Shown here in pieces: positions 11,336 through 30,326 of a DNA stretch of 64,000 bases; position 1 is the first letter of the stretch, and every line of letters begins with the position of its first letter. The stretch is from positions 94,824,576 through 94,888,575 of the forward strand of contig NC_080042.1 in the NCBI RefSeq assembly GCF_012489685.1, given 5' to 3'. A program made the translations under genes and the position numbers. This DNA is from Lotus japonicus (lineage: Eukaryota; Streptophyta; Magnoliopsida; Fabales; Fabaceae). Below the pieces are notes generated by a model. That model made no database searches. It was given only the letters and a program-made list of their open reading frames with translations, and was not told the DNA's origin.

Positions 11336-11736
11336 GTCCTCCTCCATCTCTCACTCTCACAACTTCCCGAACCCCAAAACCTCAATCTCTCGCTCTCACT
11401 CCACTTCCGATGAGGCGCCGGATGCCGGTTCCCGGCGTCGTCGAGGAAAACCAGCAGAGCACTGAACCCGAACCCGAGTCCGAACTGGCGTCGGAATTGA
11501 AGAAGGCGATGCAGGAGAGGAAAGATAAAGAAGGCGGTGACAACTTCTGGAACGGAGTGGCACAAGAGATAAACGAGATCGAGTGGCCCGCGTTTGGGAA
11601 GGTGTTGGGTACCACCGGCGTTGTCCTCAGCGTTATCTTCGGTTCCAGCGTCGTTTTGCTCACTGTCAATGCCGTTTTGGCTGAGCTTTCTGATAAGGCT
11701 TTTGCCGGCAAAGGGATTCAGGATTTCTTCACCTGA
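11248..11736 (+). CDS. SECE1: Preprotein translocase subunit SecE, chloroplast precursor
   Basis: Single exon, 162 aa. Residues 1 to about 55 form a Ser-, Pro- and Thr-rich transit peptide with a run of Ser encoded by a TCA microsatellite. An acidic linker follows, then the SecE domain with WNGVAQEINEIEWPAFGKV and one membrane span, roughly GTTGVVLSVIFGSSVVLLTV. SecE pairs with SecY in the thylakoid translocase that inserts or exports proteins from the stroma. The start is ATG 11248; the preceding TTG in frame is ignored. It lies head-on to the OASTL gene with LINE debris between, an arrangement that matches the Arabidopsis At4g14870-At4g14880 pair as I recall it. Confidence 0.92.
11293..11335 (+). 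repeat. TCA microsatellite coding for poly-Ser in the SecE transit peptide
   Basis: About 14 TCA/ATC units in frame, giving a Ser run. Length changes would lengthen or shorten the transit peptide without a frameshift. Confidence 0.9.
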
Positions 11737-12189
11737 ACAAACACCTACCATTTTATTAATTAGTGATGTACTATCTTGTAATGGTAGATTCATGTGTCAT
11801 TTGTTGAATTCTTACTGTGAATCAAATGTTGAAGAATGAAGTGGATCCCAAACTACTACCACCAATGTTGGTCCTTTTAGAAATGTTTATGCAACTTTGT
11901 CTGCACTTTCTGCAATTGAAGAAATTAGGGAAAATGAACATCACTGTAATATTTATCACCTCTATAGTCTATATAATTAGTTCATTGTAGCCTTCATTCA
12001 TTTCTAATCAAGTTTTGAACTACTATTACAGAGTTATTCATTGTTTCTAGTGTTACAATAGGTTTTATGTTAGTTTGAGATAAAGTTATTAGCATTCAAC
12101 AAATTTAAGCAGTTTTTTTTAGTTAAATTCGAACCGATTTTCATTATTTTATTTTTTTAGGAGATAGAGTTTATAACTTGGGAAATTGG

Positions 12190-13189
12190 GGAAAAAAAAG
12201 AGGGGTGTGGGTGGCCATGGTGTTTAGGAAGAAGAAGAAAGGTAGAGTGATCAGGGTCTGTATGATTATGAATGAAGGGGTTGGAGGTGGGGGTTGTGTG
12301 GTGGCTTGCTGGTATGGTGGAGAGATATTGGTTTCATGAAGGTGGTGGAAAGGGGAGAATGACTATGGAACAGGAGGGGTGGTTTGTCCATTGTATTGCC
12401 CTTGCTGTGATGGGTATGAGGGATCTCTGGAGCATGGCATTCGAGATTGCAATTGGAATAGATGTGTGTGGTGGTAGTGGATACTGAGGAAAGGTAGATC
12501 AGTGGTTTGCCGACCTGATTTTACATGCTCCTATGGAAGTGACACAATTGGCATGTGCAATCTGCTTTAACAAACAATGCGATGGGGCTCAAGTAGCTTG
12601 CAAAGCTCATGTGGAACTAGAAGAGTATAAACTGGTGCAAGAAGCTTTAAATGAACCGACCCAGGCTGCAGATAATCAAACCAGCAAGCTTTGGAAGGTT
12701 CCCATTCCCATTCCCCTGGGACGCCAATCTCAAACTTAATGGAGATGTGGCTGGTATGGGCTCATCGTGGGGCACATGGATTGTCATCAGAATAATATTG
12801 GCCAAGTTAGAGCTGCTGCAACCAGAACATTCAAGGCAGCAGATACTGGGGTCGAGGTGGTAGAGGCTGTTGCGATCCGAAATGGTCTTCGTTTGGCATT
12901 GGAGCTCAGACATCTAAATATTCAGGTTAATCCAATTGTCTCTCGGTAATTAGAGCTATTTCGTTGGCAAATCAGTGAACTCTCACTTGGGTTAGTCTTG
13001 AAGAAAATTAGTAGCTTAATTCAGTCTTTCATAGTTTATTTCATTTTCTCATGTTATAGGGAGACAATTAAGATGGCACATTTTCTCGCCAAGCATTCTT
13101 TGAGTTATACTGATGCTTTGTGGCTCAATGCTACTCCCTCTTGTATTCAGTCTATTGTTGTGACAGACATTTTGCCGGTCTCTAGTTAA
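12190..13189 (+). pseudogene. LINE remnant: zinc-binding and RNase H-like domains
   Basis: Segments in several frames resemble, in order, the RT zinc-binding region (CPLYCPCCDGYEGSLEHG near 12380-12440), the linker CDGAQVACKAHVELEEYK (about 12578-12632), the RNase H start LKLNGDVAGMGSS (about 12730-12770), the core with VEVVEAVAIRNGLRLALE (about 12850-12905) and the end AHFLAKHSLSYTDALW (about 13075-13125). The frame changes repeatedly, so the copy is dead. It sits between SecE and the last OASTL exon. Confidence 0.72.
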
Positions 13190-13633
13190 TGAAATGTTCC
13201 AATTTAACGTCAAAAAAGTTAGTAGACATGACTACTCTTCTGTTATACACCATGGTTACAAGTTATAAGTCTTGCGTTTTGTTACAAAATAAAACTCAGC
13301 ATGAGATAAAGTTGCAATGTTACAAGATCAATACGTATGCCTATAAATTGAAATATAATAAGATTGGAATAGTGTTGGTACACATAACACCATATCCCGG
13401 TGGAGGAGCTAAGCTAATATAAATAAATTTAACTTTTCCTTTTACTCAAACTTTTCATAAGATGCTCAAAACGGGTTTACTGATTGTCAAGCGCCGAATT
13501 TATTCCTCTTTCTTCTTCAGAGGTAACATTTCAAGTCTTCTGAAGAAAGTTTTATTTTAGAATCACAAACATTATTATGATAGTCAATTGTTTAAGCCTA
13601 TGAAAATTCACGAGAAAAGCCTTAAACAGGGAT
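13190..13633. other. Intergenic, 3' flank of the OASTL gene
   Basis: No gene seen. The part next to 13634 should hold the OASTL 3' UTR (minus strand). Confidence 0.5.
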
Positions 13634-22412
<8,779 letters not shown>

Positions 22413-22909
22413 GATATCAGCTCACTGCAAAAAGGTGACAAACTATATATTAGCTTTTTACGCAATCTAGAACCTTATACATGAAATATCAGTGATCGAA
22501 TCGAATATATAAAGAGCCACAAAACAATAACATAAAAAATGACCTTGTGATTTTTATCCAAAAAAAATAAAAATGACCTTGTGATTATATTTAATCAACA
22601 ACGATTATAATATAAACTGAGGGTTTTCAATTGGTCCTGATTCAACGTCGTCGTTTGAGCGCGGAAAATCGTAATGCAAAAAGACAGAAACAGAGAAAAT
22701 CAAAGGACCCTAACAAGTAACAACATCTGATGTTGATGGATTGGGATAGATTAATGGCAAATAAACCCTAACTCAGCTGAGTAATCAGTGATTAACAGGA
22801 AAAATAGAAAATCACCTTGAGGAATAACGAGTCAGTGACAAACACAGTCGATAACTATAATCTACGATGCACGAATGGCGAAGCTGAAAACTGTATGAAC
22901 TGCATCTCA

Positions 22910-22912
<3 letters not shown>

Positions 22913-22943
<31 letters not shown>
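22913..22943. repeat. AT dinucleotide microsatellite upstream of OASTL
   Basis: About 15 AT units directly upstream of the OASTL 5' UTR exon (minus strand), where the core promoter should be. Confidence 0.85.
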
Positions 22944-22944
<1 letters not shown>

Positions 22945-23171
22945 TCCATATTTCCACACTTTAATTTGTTTTATCAAATTATATTCATTTTAAAATTACA
23001 TTACATATTATTGCGCTTTAAGTGTTTTTAAATACATTTAATTTATATGCACTTACGTGCTAAAGCCTAAAGAATACCCATCCGGACATCCGGTGTTGTA
23101 TTTTCATCAATTTCATGTTTTCTTTTTTGATATTTTCTTATTCTAGTCATTTATGATGTGGTCAAATAATT

Positions 23172-25380
23172 CGGAAATCTTTAATATACAGTAAAAACTT
23201 GTGTAAGGGTGCACAAGCACCTTTTGACCTATTGTAGTAGGTTTTTAGGTTTTTATTTAAAAAAAAATTCAAAAAACATATTTTATTAATCACAATATTT
23301 ATGCTAATCTTTTTCATTATCTCTAATTAACAACTAAAACCCAGAAAATATTTTTCATCATATCATCAACAAAAACCCATTAACTATAGTTGCCACCTCC
23401 TGCGTCTCTCTCATGGCCTTGCCGCCACCACCACCTCCTTCTACCTCCTGACCCTGTTTCCTTCCTTCTCAACCGCACCACCACCTCTTCTCCTTCTTTC
23501 CTCAACAAAACCACGCCGCCACCATGCTCTTCTGTGTCCAGCGCCGCCGCCACGCTCTTCCTCTGTTGCTGTGACCAGCTCCGCCGCCACGTGCCACGCT
23601 CCTCGCCGGTTCCAGCGCCGATCGCTCTAGATCTGAAGAGGGGAGGACCAACCACCACCACAAGCACCGGATCGGTGGTGGGTTGGGGTTGCCGCGACTG
23701 GTTGGTGTTGTTGTGGACTGGGGAAGACGAGTGGATGGCATGGCAAGGAGGGCTGACACGGCGTGGCACTGACGACGCGCAACTGCCATCGTGTCGTCCA
23801 GCGCACGCGCGGCCTCGTCCGCACAGGGAACCCAACGTGCAGCGGTCTGGATCTCACGAGAGGTGATGATTGGCTTCTTGTTGTACCACTGATTCTCATC
23901 TCTCTCTGTGTTTGTGCACCAGAGCATAACTCATTTCTCTGAAAATCGAAGATGGAACAGTCAGATCTGGTTCTTCATCTAGTTCTACCACCGCCACCGT
24001 ATGGCAGATCTGGCGGTGCGGCTAGCTTTCATTATTGTTTCTGTTATGGGTCCTATTCATATTTTCTTTTCCCCTGTAGGCGTTTCTTCATTTTCTTTAG
24101 CTACTGCGTGTGCTTTCTTCTACTTGTTCTGCCCGTTAATGAATTTGTTGTTTATAAAAAAAAAACAATATCAAATCTGGTGGTTTGGAGCACGTAGAGT
24201 TTAAAGAAAAGGTATATCAAATTTAGGTTTTGTGGTATTACAATTTAATGCTTACTAGCTCCATTTTTTTTAAATGAAGATGGTGATGATGTTCAAATTG
24301 ATTATGCTGAGATGGGTGGTTTGGAGTTTTCGATTGACAGTGGCTGGAGGTTTGAGGGAGAAGTGGGTTGGTTTGGGAGAAGTTGAGAACGGATGCCTGA
24401 AGCTTCAAATCGACCCAGAAATTGAAGGCACCTGGGTTTCTGTTGAGGGCCAGCTTGATAGAGGTGGCGAGATGGTTAAGGTAGTGGCAGTGATAGGTTA
24501 ATTTCTTGAGTTTGATGTGTTAAAAAGCTTGAAGCTTTGTATGAGGAATTGATCGGGGGCGACCAAACTACCCTTGAAGCCGGGGGTAGGAAGAAGGTGA
24601 GGGGCACGGCGAAGCTGGGACGGTTGGAGATGGTCCCGGGAGGGGCTCCTGCAAGGGACTCCAATGCCAAAGTAAGTAGGGGAATGAGAGTGAGTGAGTG
24701 AAGAGGTGAAGAAATGAGTTACCTTAATATGGAGGAGGAGTTCTCCTTATATACACGAAGGGAAATTAGGGTTGGAGCCATGCAACGTCATGCCTGGTTC
24801 GTACTTGGTTCATCCTGGGCCGTTGGATCCTCTGTTGCTCCCTGCCGCAAAGTAGTGATCCAATGGTCCAGGGTTCCTTGGGATCTGTGCCTCCAACCAC
24901 TAGTATCGTAGGGTGGTTGGGATAGGTCAACCCCTACATGGTGGGCCCGGTGATTGTCTTGTACTAAAAAGGGAAGTCTCCTCCGTCCCAAGCGGGCCGG
25001 GAGGAGGTAGCGATCGTTTAGTGGGTGATCGTCCCATTAGGTCCACTCCGGTCGTCCGTTCGAGGGTTTCCTGGAGCGGTGGTCGTCCACGGGCGGTGGT
25101 GGCCGTTTCGTTAGGTTTCCGCCCTGGGCCTGCTCTGGTCGTCCGTGCCATGGTTTCCCAGAACAGGAATGAAGAAGTTGGATGATGAACATGAATTTGA
25201 GGATGAAGATGAACTTAGATGTGATTAACCTAAATCCTTAATTAACTAATTCACTAATAAATACATTTTTTTGTTTTTGAATTATTTTTTTTAAAAAAAT
25301 ATTTGAAAACCTGCTACTATGGGTCAAAAGGTGCTTGTGCAACCTTACACAAGTTTTTACTTGTGCATATTAAAGGCCTC
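23172..25380. mobile_element. MULE-like non-autonomous DNA transposon with GC-rich cargo
   Basis: Long inverted repeats flank the segment: about 23179-23250 and about 25306-25375 share GTAAAAACTTGTGTAAGG, GCACAAGCACCTTTTGACC and TAGTAGGTTTT (or close variants) in opposite orientation, extended outward by CTTTAATAT. A candidate 9-bp target duplication (CAAATAATT at 23163-23171, CAAATAAGT at 25381-25389, one mismatch) fits Mutator-like elements. No transposase is seen. The cargo is GC-rich (about 23390-23860 and 24540-25190), unlike its surroundings, with no frame that resembles a known protein. The part at about 24560-24740 resembles LTR or leader sequence of other plant retroelements, so the cargo may be captured. 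Confidence 0.65.
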
Positions 25381-26192
25381 CAAATAAGTCACACTAATTC
25401 TATCAAAAAAATAATTCACACTAACTGAATATTTGTGTTAGAAAAGTTGCTTAAATGTTTAATTTCCTACTATTTATTTCCTAATTATAAAATATATTTA
25501 TAAATGTATATTTTGTATCACTAATAAATCCTAACATAATTGGTAGATGACTCGACCCCTTAACTAAACATAATACTAACAACTAAAATTTCTCCCTTCT
25601 ACCTTGTGCCCTTCCCTCCATTAAAGTGTCTCTCCTCCCTTCCATTTAGTGCTTATATATGATTTGCAGTATTCATTAAACTAACTTCACGTTTTTTAAA
25701 AGTGTGTTTGGTGTGAGAAGCCAAATTTGACATTCCAAAAAATAAAGTGTGGAAGTAGGCATCACATATTCCGGTGCACCCCAATTTCAATCCAATTACT
25801 TTTGGCATCTTCCAGCTTGAAATACACGTAGCGACTGTTCTTCATCATATGGTTGAAATTGTGTTACTATGAATAAAAATCCTTAAAAGTAAGTTTATTC
25901 TATTCAAATATCAATGATATTTTAAATTAACTTTTATCATATCATTTTTAAACATAAATTCATTCTACCAACCTTTTTTTTTAATCCCATTTTACCAAAC
26001 TTAAACAAATATTCCCAATTCCATCCACTACCTGAGCATGTTTTATTTGGAAAATGTGTGCAAAAACAAAAAAAGAGTAAATCATCATCTCACTCCCACT
26101 ACCACAGTCCACAAGTCTTATCCTTCCATTCCAAGTACCAACCACCACACACATCACCCCAACCCCATCTTAGAAACACTCTGTTCCAAAAC

Positions 26193-26642
26193 ATGGCAAC
26201 ACTTCAGTTCACATCCTTCTCTCTTTTCAGACCGAAGAAGCACCCCACCACCACCACCCTCTCCTCCACTTTTCAGCTCAACACTCTGCCACGCCTAGCT
26301 TCACACAAATCACCATCACTAACCGTGAGGTCCTACAAAGTGGTGATCGAGCACGAGGGTCAAACTACCCAGCTCGAAGTTGAACCTGACGAGACCATTC
26401 TTTCCAAGGCATTGGACTCTGGCCTGTCTGTGCCTTATGACTGCAATCTCGGTGTCTGCATGACTTGCCCTGCTCGTCTTCTCAGTGGATCTGTTGACCA
26501 GAGCGATGGAATGCTCAGTGATGATGTTGTGGAGCGTGGCTATGCACTCATGTGTGCTTCCTACCCTCGTTCTGATTGTCATGTTAGGATTATTCCAGAG
26601 GATGAGTTACTCTCCTTGCAGTTAGCCACTGCCAATGACTGA
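26193..26642 (+). CDS. FDC1: Plastid ferredoxin, FdC1 type
   Basis: Single exon, 149 aa, start ATG 26193 (MATLQFTSFSLFRPKKH). Residues 1 to about 45 are a Ser/Thr/Pro-rich transit peptide. The 2Fe-2S domain starts at about YKVVIEHEGQ and carries CNLGVCMTC and a later Cys in YALMCASYP, the four-Cys ligand set of plant ferredoxins. The tail IIPEDELLSLQLATAND extends past the usual ferredoxin end, as in the FdC class, which is thought to serve electron acceptors other than FNR. It is divergently placed relative to OASTL with a DNA transposon between; position next to OASTL-A matches Arabidopsis At4g14890 as I recall it. Confidence 0.88.
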   Translation: MATLQFTSFSLFRPKKHPTTTTLSSTFQLNTLPRLASHKSPSLTVRSYKVVIEHEGQTTQLEVEPDETILSKALDSGLSVPYDCNLGVCMTCPARLLSGSVDQSDGMLSDDVVERGYALMCASYPRSDCHVRIIPEDELLSLQLATAND

Positions 26643-27435
26643 TATAAATTTGGGTTTTCAATGTAATGCAATGTAATTCTATGCTGCCATTGAGTCTTTT
26701 CTTGTTTCTTATAATTGATTCATTGCTGCTGTCTCTCTGGTTTAATACTTAATTCAATTATGTGGCTGCTTTTCATCTATGCATCAATGAGATGACTCAA
26801 ATCAGGAGAATAACATCTTTGTAAATTCTTCTACATCTGATTCCAAAACCAGAATCAATTATGAGTAAAAACTTGTGTGATGTGTTTGGTTCTAGTTTGG
26901 GGGCCATAGAATTAATTCTCATTGACCAAAATCACTTTTAGGTGTTATTTAGATGTTTGGCAGTTGACTTACAGAATTGATTTTGGTCCCATAAAACAAG
27001 CTAGAGAGAATTCCTTCTGCAGTGGACAAAATCAATTATGAGATTTCATAGCTGAATTTCACAACATTATCCTAGATGAATTAAGTGAATTTCACAACAT
27101 TATCCTTTAGCAAAAAAAATCACTTTTGATAACGTTGATCCACATTCCACACTGAATAGCAGCTATAGAAGCCAAAAGTAATTCTGATAAAAATTAGCTG
27201 ATTCAAACATGTTAGAAATAGCATAATGACAAATTATGGGTACATACTTTAATCATCACATGCAATTTTATTTAGTTTATGAACCTTATTCACATATTGC
27301 AAAGGTGGAATATAAATTGGTACAAGTTCACAGTTGCAAAATGTTTCAAATTCTACCTTAGCTAGCATACATAAGAGAATTCAAATCCCCTAAAATTCAT
27401 CACACATAACCAACCGAACAGGCATGCGTCTTAGG
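26643..27435. other. Intergenic between convergent FdC1 and L18-like genes
   Basis: Holds the 3' UTRs of both genes. Blocks such as AATCAATTATGAG occur twice (about 26850 and 27030), as in small MITE-like repeats, but no clean termini were found. Confidence 0.45.
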
Positions 27436-28625
27436 TCAAATGTGCCTGAAGGACTTCTTCTGTCTTTGTTTAATCTTTACCTTGACATTAATGCCATTGT
27501 TCATGATAGAATGAAGAACAATCTGAAGCTTCCCTTCCACCCTATTCCCTTTCCTTGGAGTGTAAATCACATCATGAATATCATCAGCCAAAGCTCTCTG
27601 AGCCAGAATTGCCCCCACGGCAGCACAAGTGGTTTTACTCTTGGTTGAATTAGCCAGGTCAAACTTGATATCCTTGGAAATGGAATGTGCCACTGCAACA
27701 ACCTGGCTAGTTACCCTGTGAATAATGCAAGCACGAACAGAGGCATTTGATATGAAAATGTCCAAGCAAAATGGTTCATGATAAGGACCTGTAAGCTGGT
27801 TAAAAGTGGGATTCCTCTGTCTCTTGTTCAATGGAGACACATCCTTGGTTTCATCCATCCGAGGTTCAATAACACTATTACTTCTTGTGAGTTCACGAAC
27901 TTTGGGAACCTTCTGATCCTTGGGGGTCACATTTGAAGTTGCTTTTGCCTTGTTTTCTGTTTTAGCCTTGTTTTCTTCATTTTGGTTGTTTTTTTTCTTG
28001 TTAGATTTCTTCTGATGAAACTCTAAATTATACTCTTCAAACTCCTTGGAACTGCGCTCAAGCTTAAAGAACAGATTGCCACGAATTCTCATGTTGTCTA
28101 ACTCTTCAAAATCAAGTTCACCCTCAACCTGCGAGGAATCACCATCAAGGTCTTCACAGTAATGAGACGGAATTTTAAAGCATGATAAGCAAAGTTAACA
28201 ATAGCTAATTGAAGAAGCCAACATAAAAATTTAAGGAGGGAAAATAGTCAAATACTCCAGATGAATACTATTCTACTAACCTCATTCTGTCGCTGGTCTT
28301 CACTGGTCGCTTGCTTATCAGCAGAACTAGCTTCTGAAGCAGCGCGCCAGGCTTGTGCCACCCCAGATGAGATCCCCCAAGCATCACGATCCACAAGTTC
28401 GATATCAAATCCACTAGTGGGATGATTGAATTGGGAGAAAAATGGGGAAATATGAAGGCTACTAGAACATTCAGAAGGTGGCACAGAGGGAGAGCTCACG
28501 GCAGCCTCATCGTCCTTATTATCAGGAATGGTGGTGGAAAGGGACTTGAAGCAGAGATTGAGTGTCCTCAAGAGCGAGTGTTGGCTGTGTAAGGAAGCGC
28601 ATTTCCTTGCAAGCATGGACACCAT
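27436..28625 (-). CDS. Ribosomal L18p/L5e-family protein, organellar, two exons
   Basis: Exons 28281-28625 (115 codons) and 27436-28128 join AATGAG to GTTGAGGG in frame to give about 345 aa. The N-terminus (MVSMLARKCASLHSQHSLL) is Arg/Ser-rich like a mitochondrial presequence. The middle is a Lys/Asn/Glu-rich disordered linker (about residues 150-195). The C-terminal 120 residues resemble an L18p/L5e fold: FNQLTGPYHEPFCLDIFIS, ACIIHRVTSQVVAVAHS, TTCAAVGAILAQRALADDI and FTPRKG-like YTPRKGNRVEGKLQ. It is longer than bacterial L18, so a ribosome-associated role is inferred. The second exon could instead begin slightly upstream at another acceptor near 28162. Confidence 0.75.
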
Positions 28626-28739
28626 GATCAGAGTTTTGAAAAGAGAGGCAGTAGAAACAAGTAGCTGCCCACGTTTCCAATGTAGTTAAGCAACCCAAAA
28701 TGTGAAAATGTTCAGTGAAGCAAAACATCGAACACTAAG

Positions 28740-30326
28740 CGTGCACTTACTAACTGAATTTTAACAACACTAAAGAACATGTTACAGTGATGTCCGACAT
28801 AATTGAGACACAACTGGTTGGATTGAAAAATTGAACGAATAGATTTAAAGCAATCTGAAATGTCTTAGGTTGGAGTTTGAACCTCGAAGACATACAGCAC
28901 TCGTGTCGTAGCAAGGAACTAGGAAAGGTTTGTGTACACACTACACAGGTTCCTTTTTGGAGCTTTGTATTGACTATTGACCCTTGTCTTTGTGGCGTAC
29001 TATTGTCTCTAATACTCTGTCTCTACTCTCTATTCACAATTTTTAGTTCAACTTCCCAATACTTTTATGTTCCATACATTTGAAAAAAAAATTAAAATTT
29101 TATTTGGATAGGGAAACAAGGTTGCATTCTTTAAAGCTTTAGTATATAAAAAACTAAAATAAATTATTAATTTTGACAAGAACTGATATCCAATCATGGT
29201 CAAATAAATGGCTTTATTTTGTGTACATAGTTAAGTAGAGGACTTAAATTATTTTTTTCCAAATGTAACAAAAAAGTAGAGGATTTAAAAAGGATTTTAC
29301 TTGCTTTCTTTTTTAGAGAACATGATAGAGAAAACGAATAAGGCAAATTTGAATGTCAAGGTAGAGAATTTTCCTCTTGTAACCCAAAAAAAACTTAAAA
29401 GAAAAAGAATGAGTCGAGACTATCAATAGCTGTAATAACTTCTAAGATTAACTTTATCACAGAAAATAAAAAGTACAAAATAAAAGACTAATCAGAAGAA
29501 TTGTCAAAAAAAAATTGAGAGAACAATCGTCATTGGAGTTCTTTGTGAAAGAAAAGGGACCCAAAAAATTAGACAGTCATGTATACATACTTTCTTGCTT
29601 CTATCAATTTCTCACTAGATATAAACAAGCCAGAGAGATGATCACTATACTGGTAATCCATGTAAAACAAATGCTCAAAGGCTTAAGCTGTTGATGTCAT
29701 GTGATGAATGATAGTGGGTATTGAGCAACACAAATGCTTTAAACTGAAACAAAACCCACTCTACCTGATTCAAATATAAAGAGGTGCAAAACCACATAAA
29801 GTAACTCAAAGGATGCATCAGCAGACTGACTCTTAGTTACATGATCTAGTGTTGGATGCCATTATATCTTCAAGACAGAAGAAACATTCACATAAAATGA
29901 AGTTAACTACATAGAACCTTGAAAATTTTACACTAATTGATAACACAAGGGAGCAAACAATATTTCCCTTGAAATCAATAGAATTTATTCCTACAATCCA
30001 GATCAAAGCATGAAACACAAGCACCAAAGCCTTGAAAATTGGTTTGTAAACAAGGCATTGAAGTTCTGGAAAGAGAACTATTGAGGGCATCATCAGCAAT
30101 AACGCAGACTGGAACATTCTGTCAGACTGGATCAGTCTTGGAATAAACACAGGAAGCACTAACACCATTCTCATCAAATTAATTTCACCAACTCCTGTGT
30201 TCAACTTTCCAACTGCGGACAGTTGAAATAAGATCTTAATTGCAACAAACTGTCATCTACACGATTGAGATCAGAATAGTAGGAATCTACATTATGAGTG
30301 TTCTCCTTGGTACTATTCTCTTCAGA
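28740..30326. other. Intergenic, no gene seen
   Basis: AT-rich. The right part (about 29830-30326) may be 3' UTR of the PHD gene. Short open frames here lack codon structure and matches. Confidence 0.5.

Noticed and set aside
11130..11793. Minus-strand frames opposite SecE, one with a poly-Asp run
   Set aside because: Shadows of the SecE gene and its TCA repeat; no family features, while the plus strand has a clear SecE domain.
23380..25190. Several long frames in the GC-rich block
   Set aside because: Overlapping frames on both strands with low-complexity Pro/Ser/Arg/Gly composition; no start context, no domain, and lies inside a transposon.
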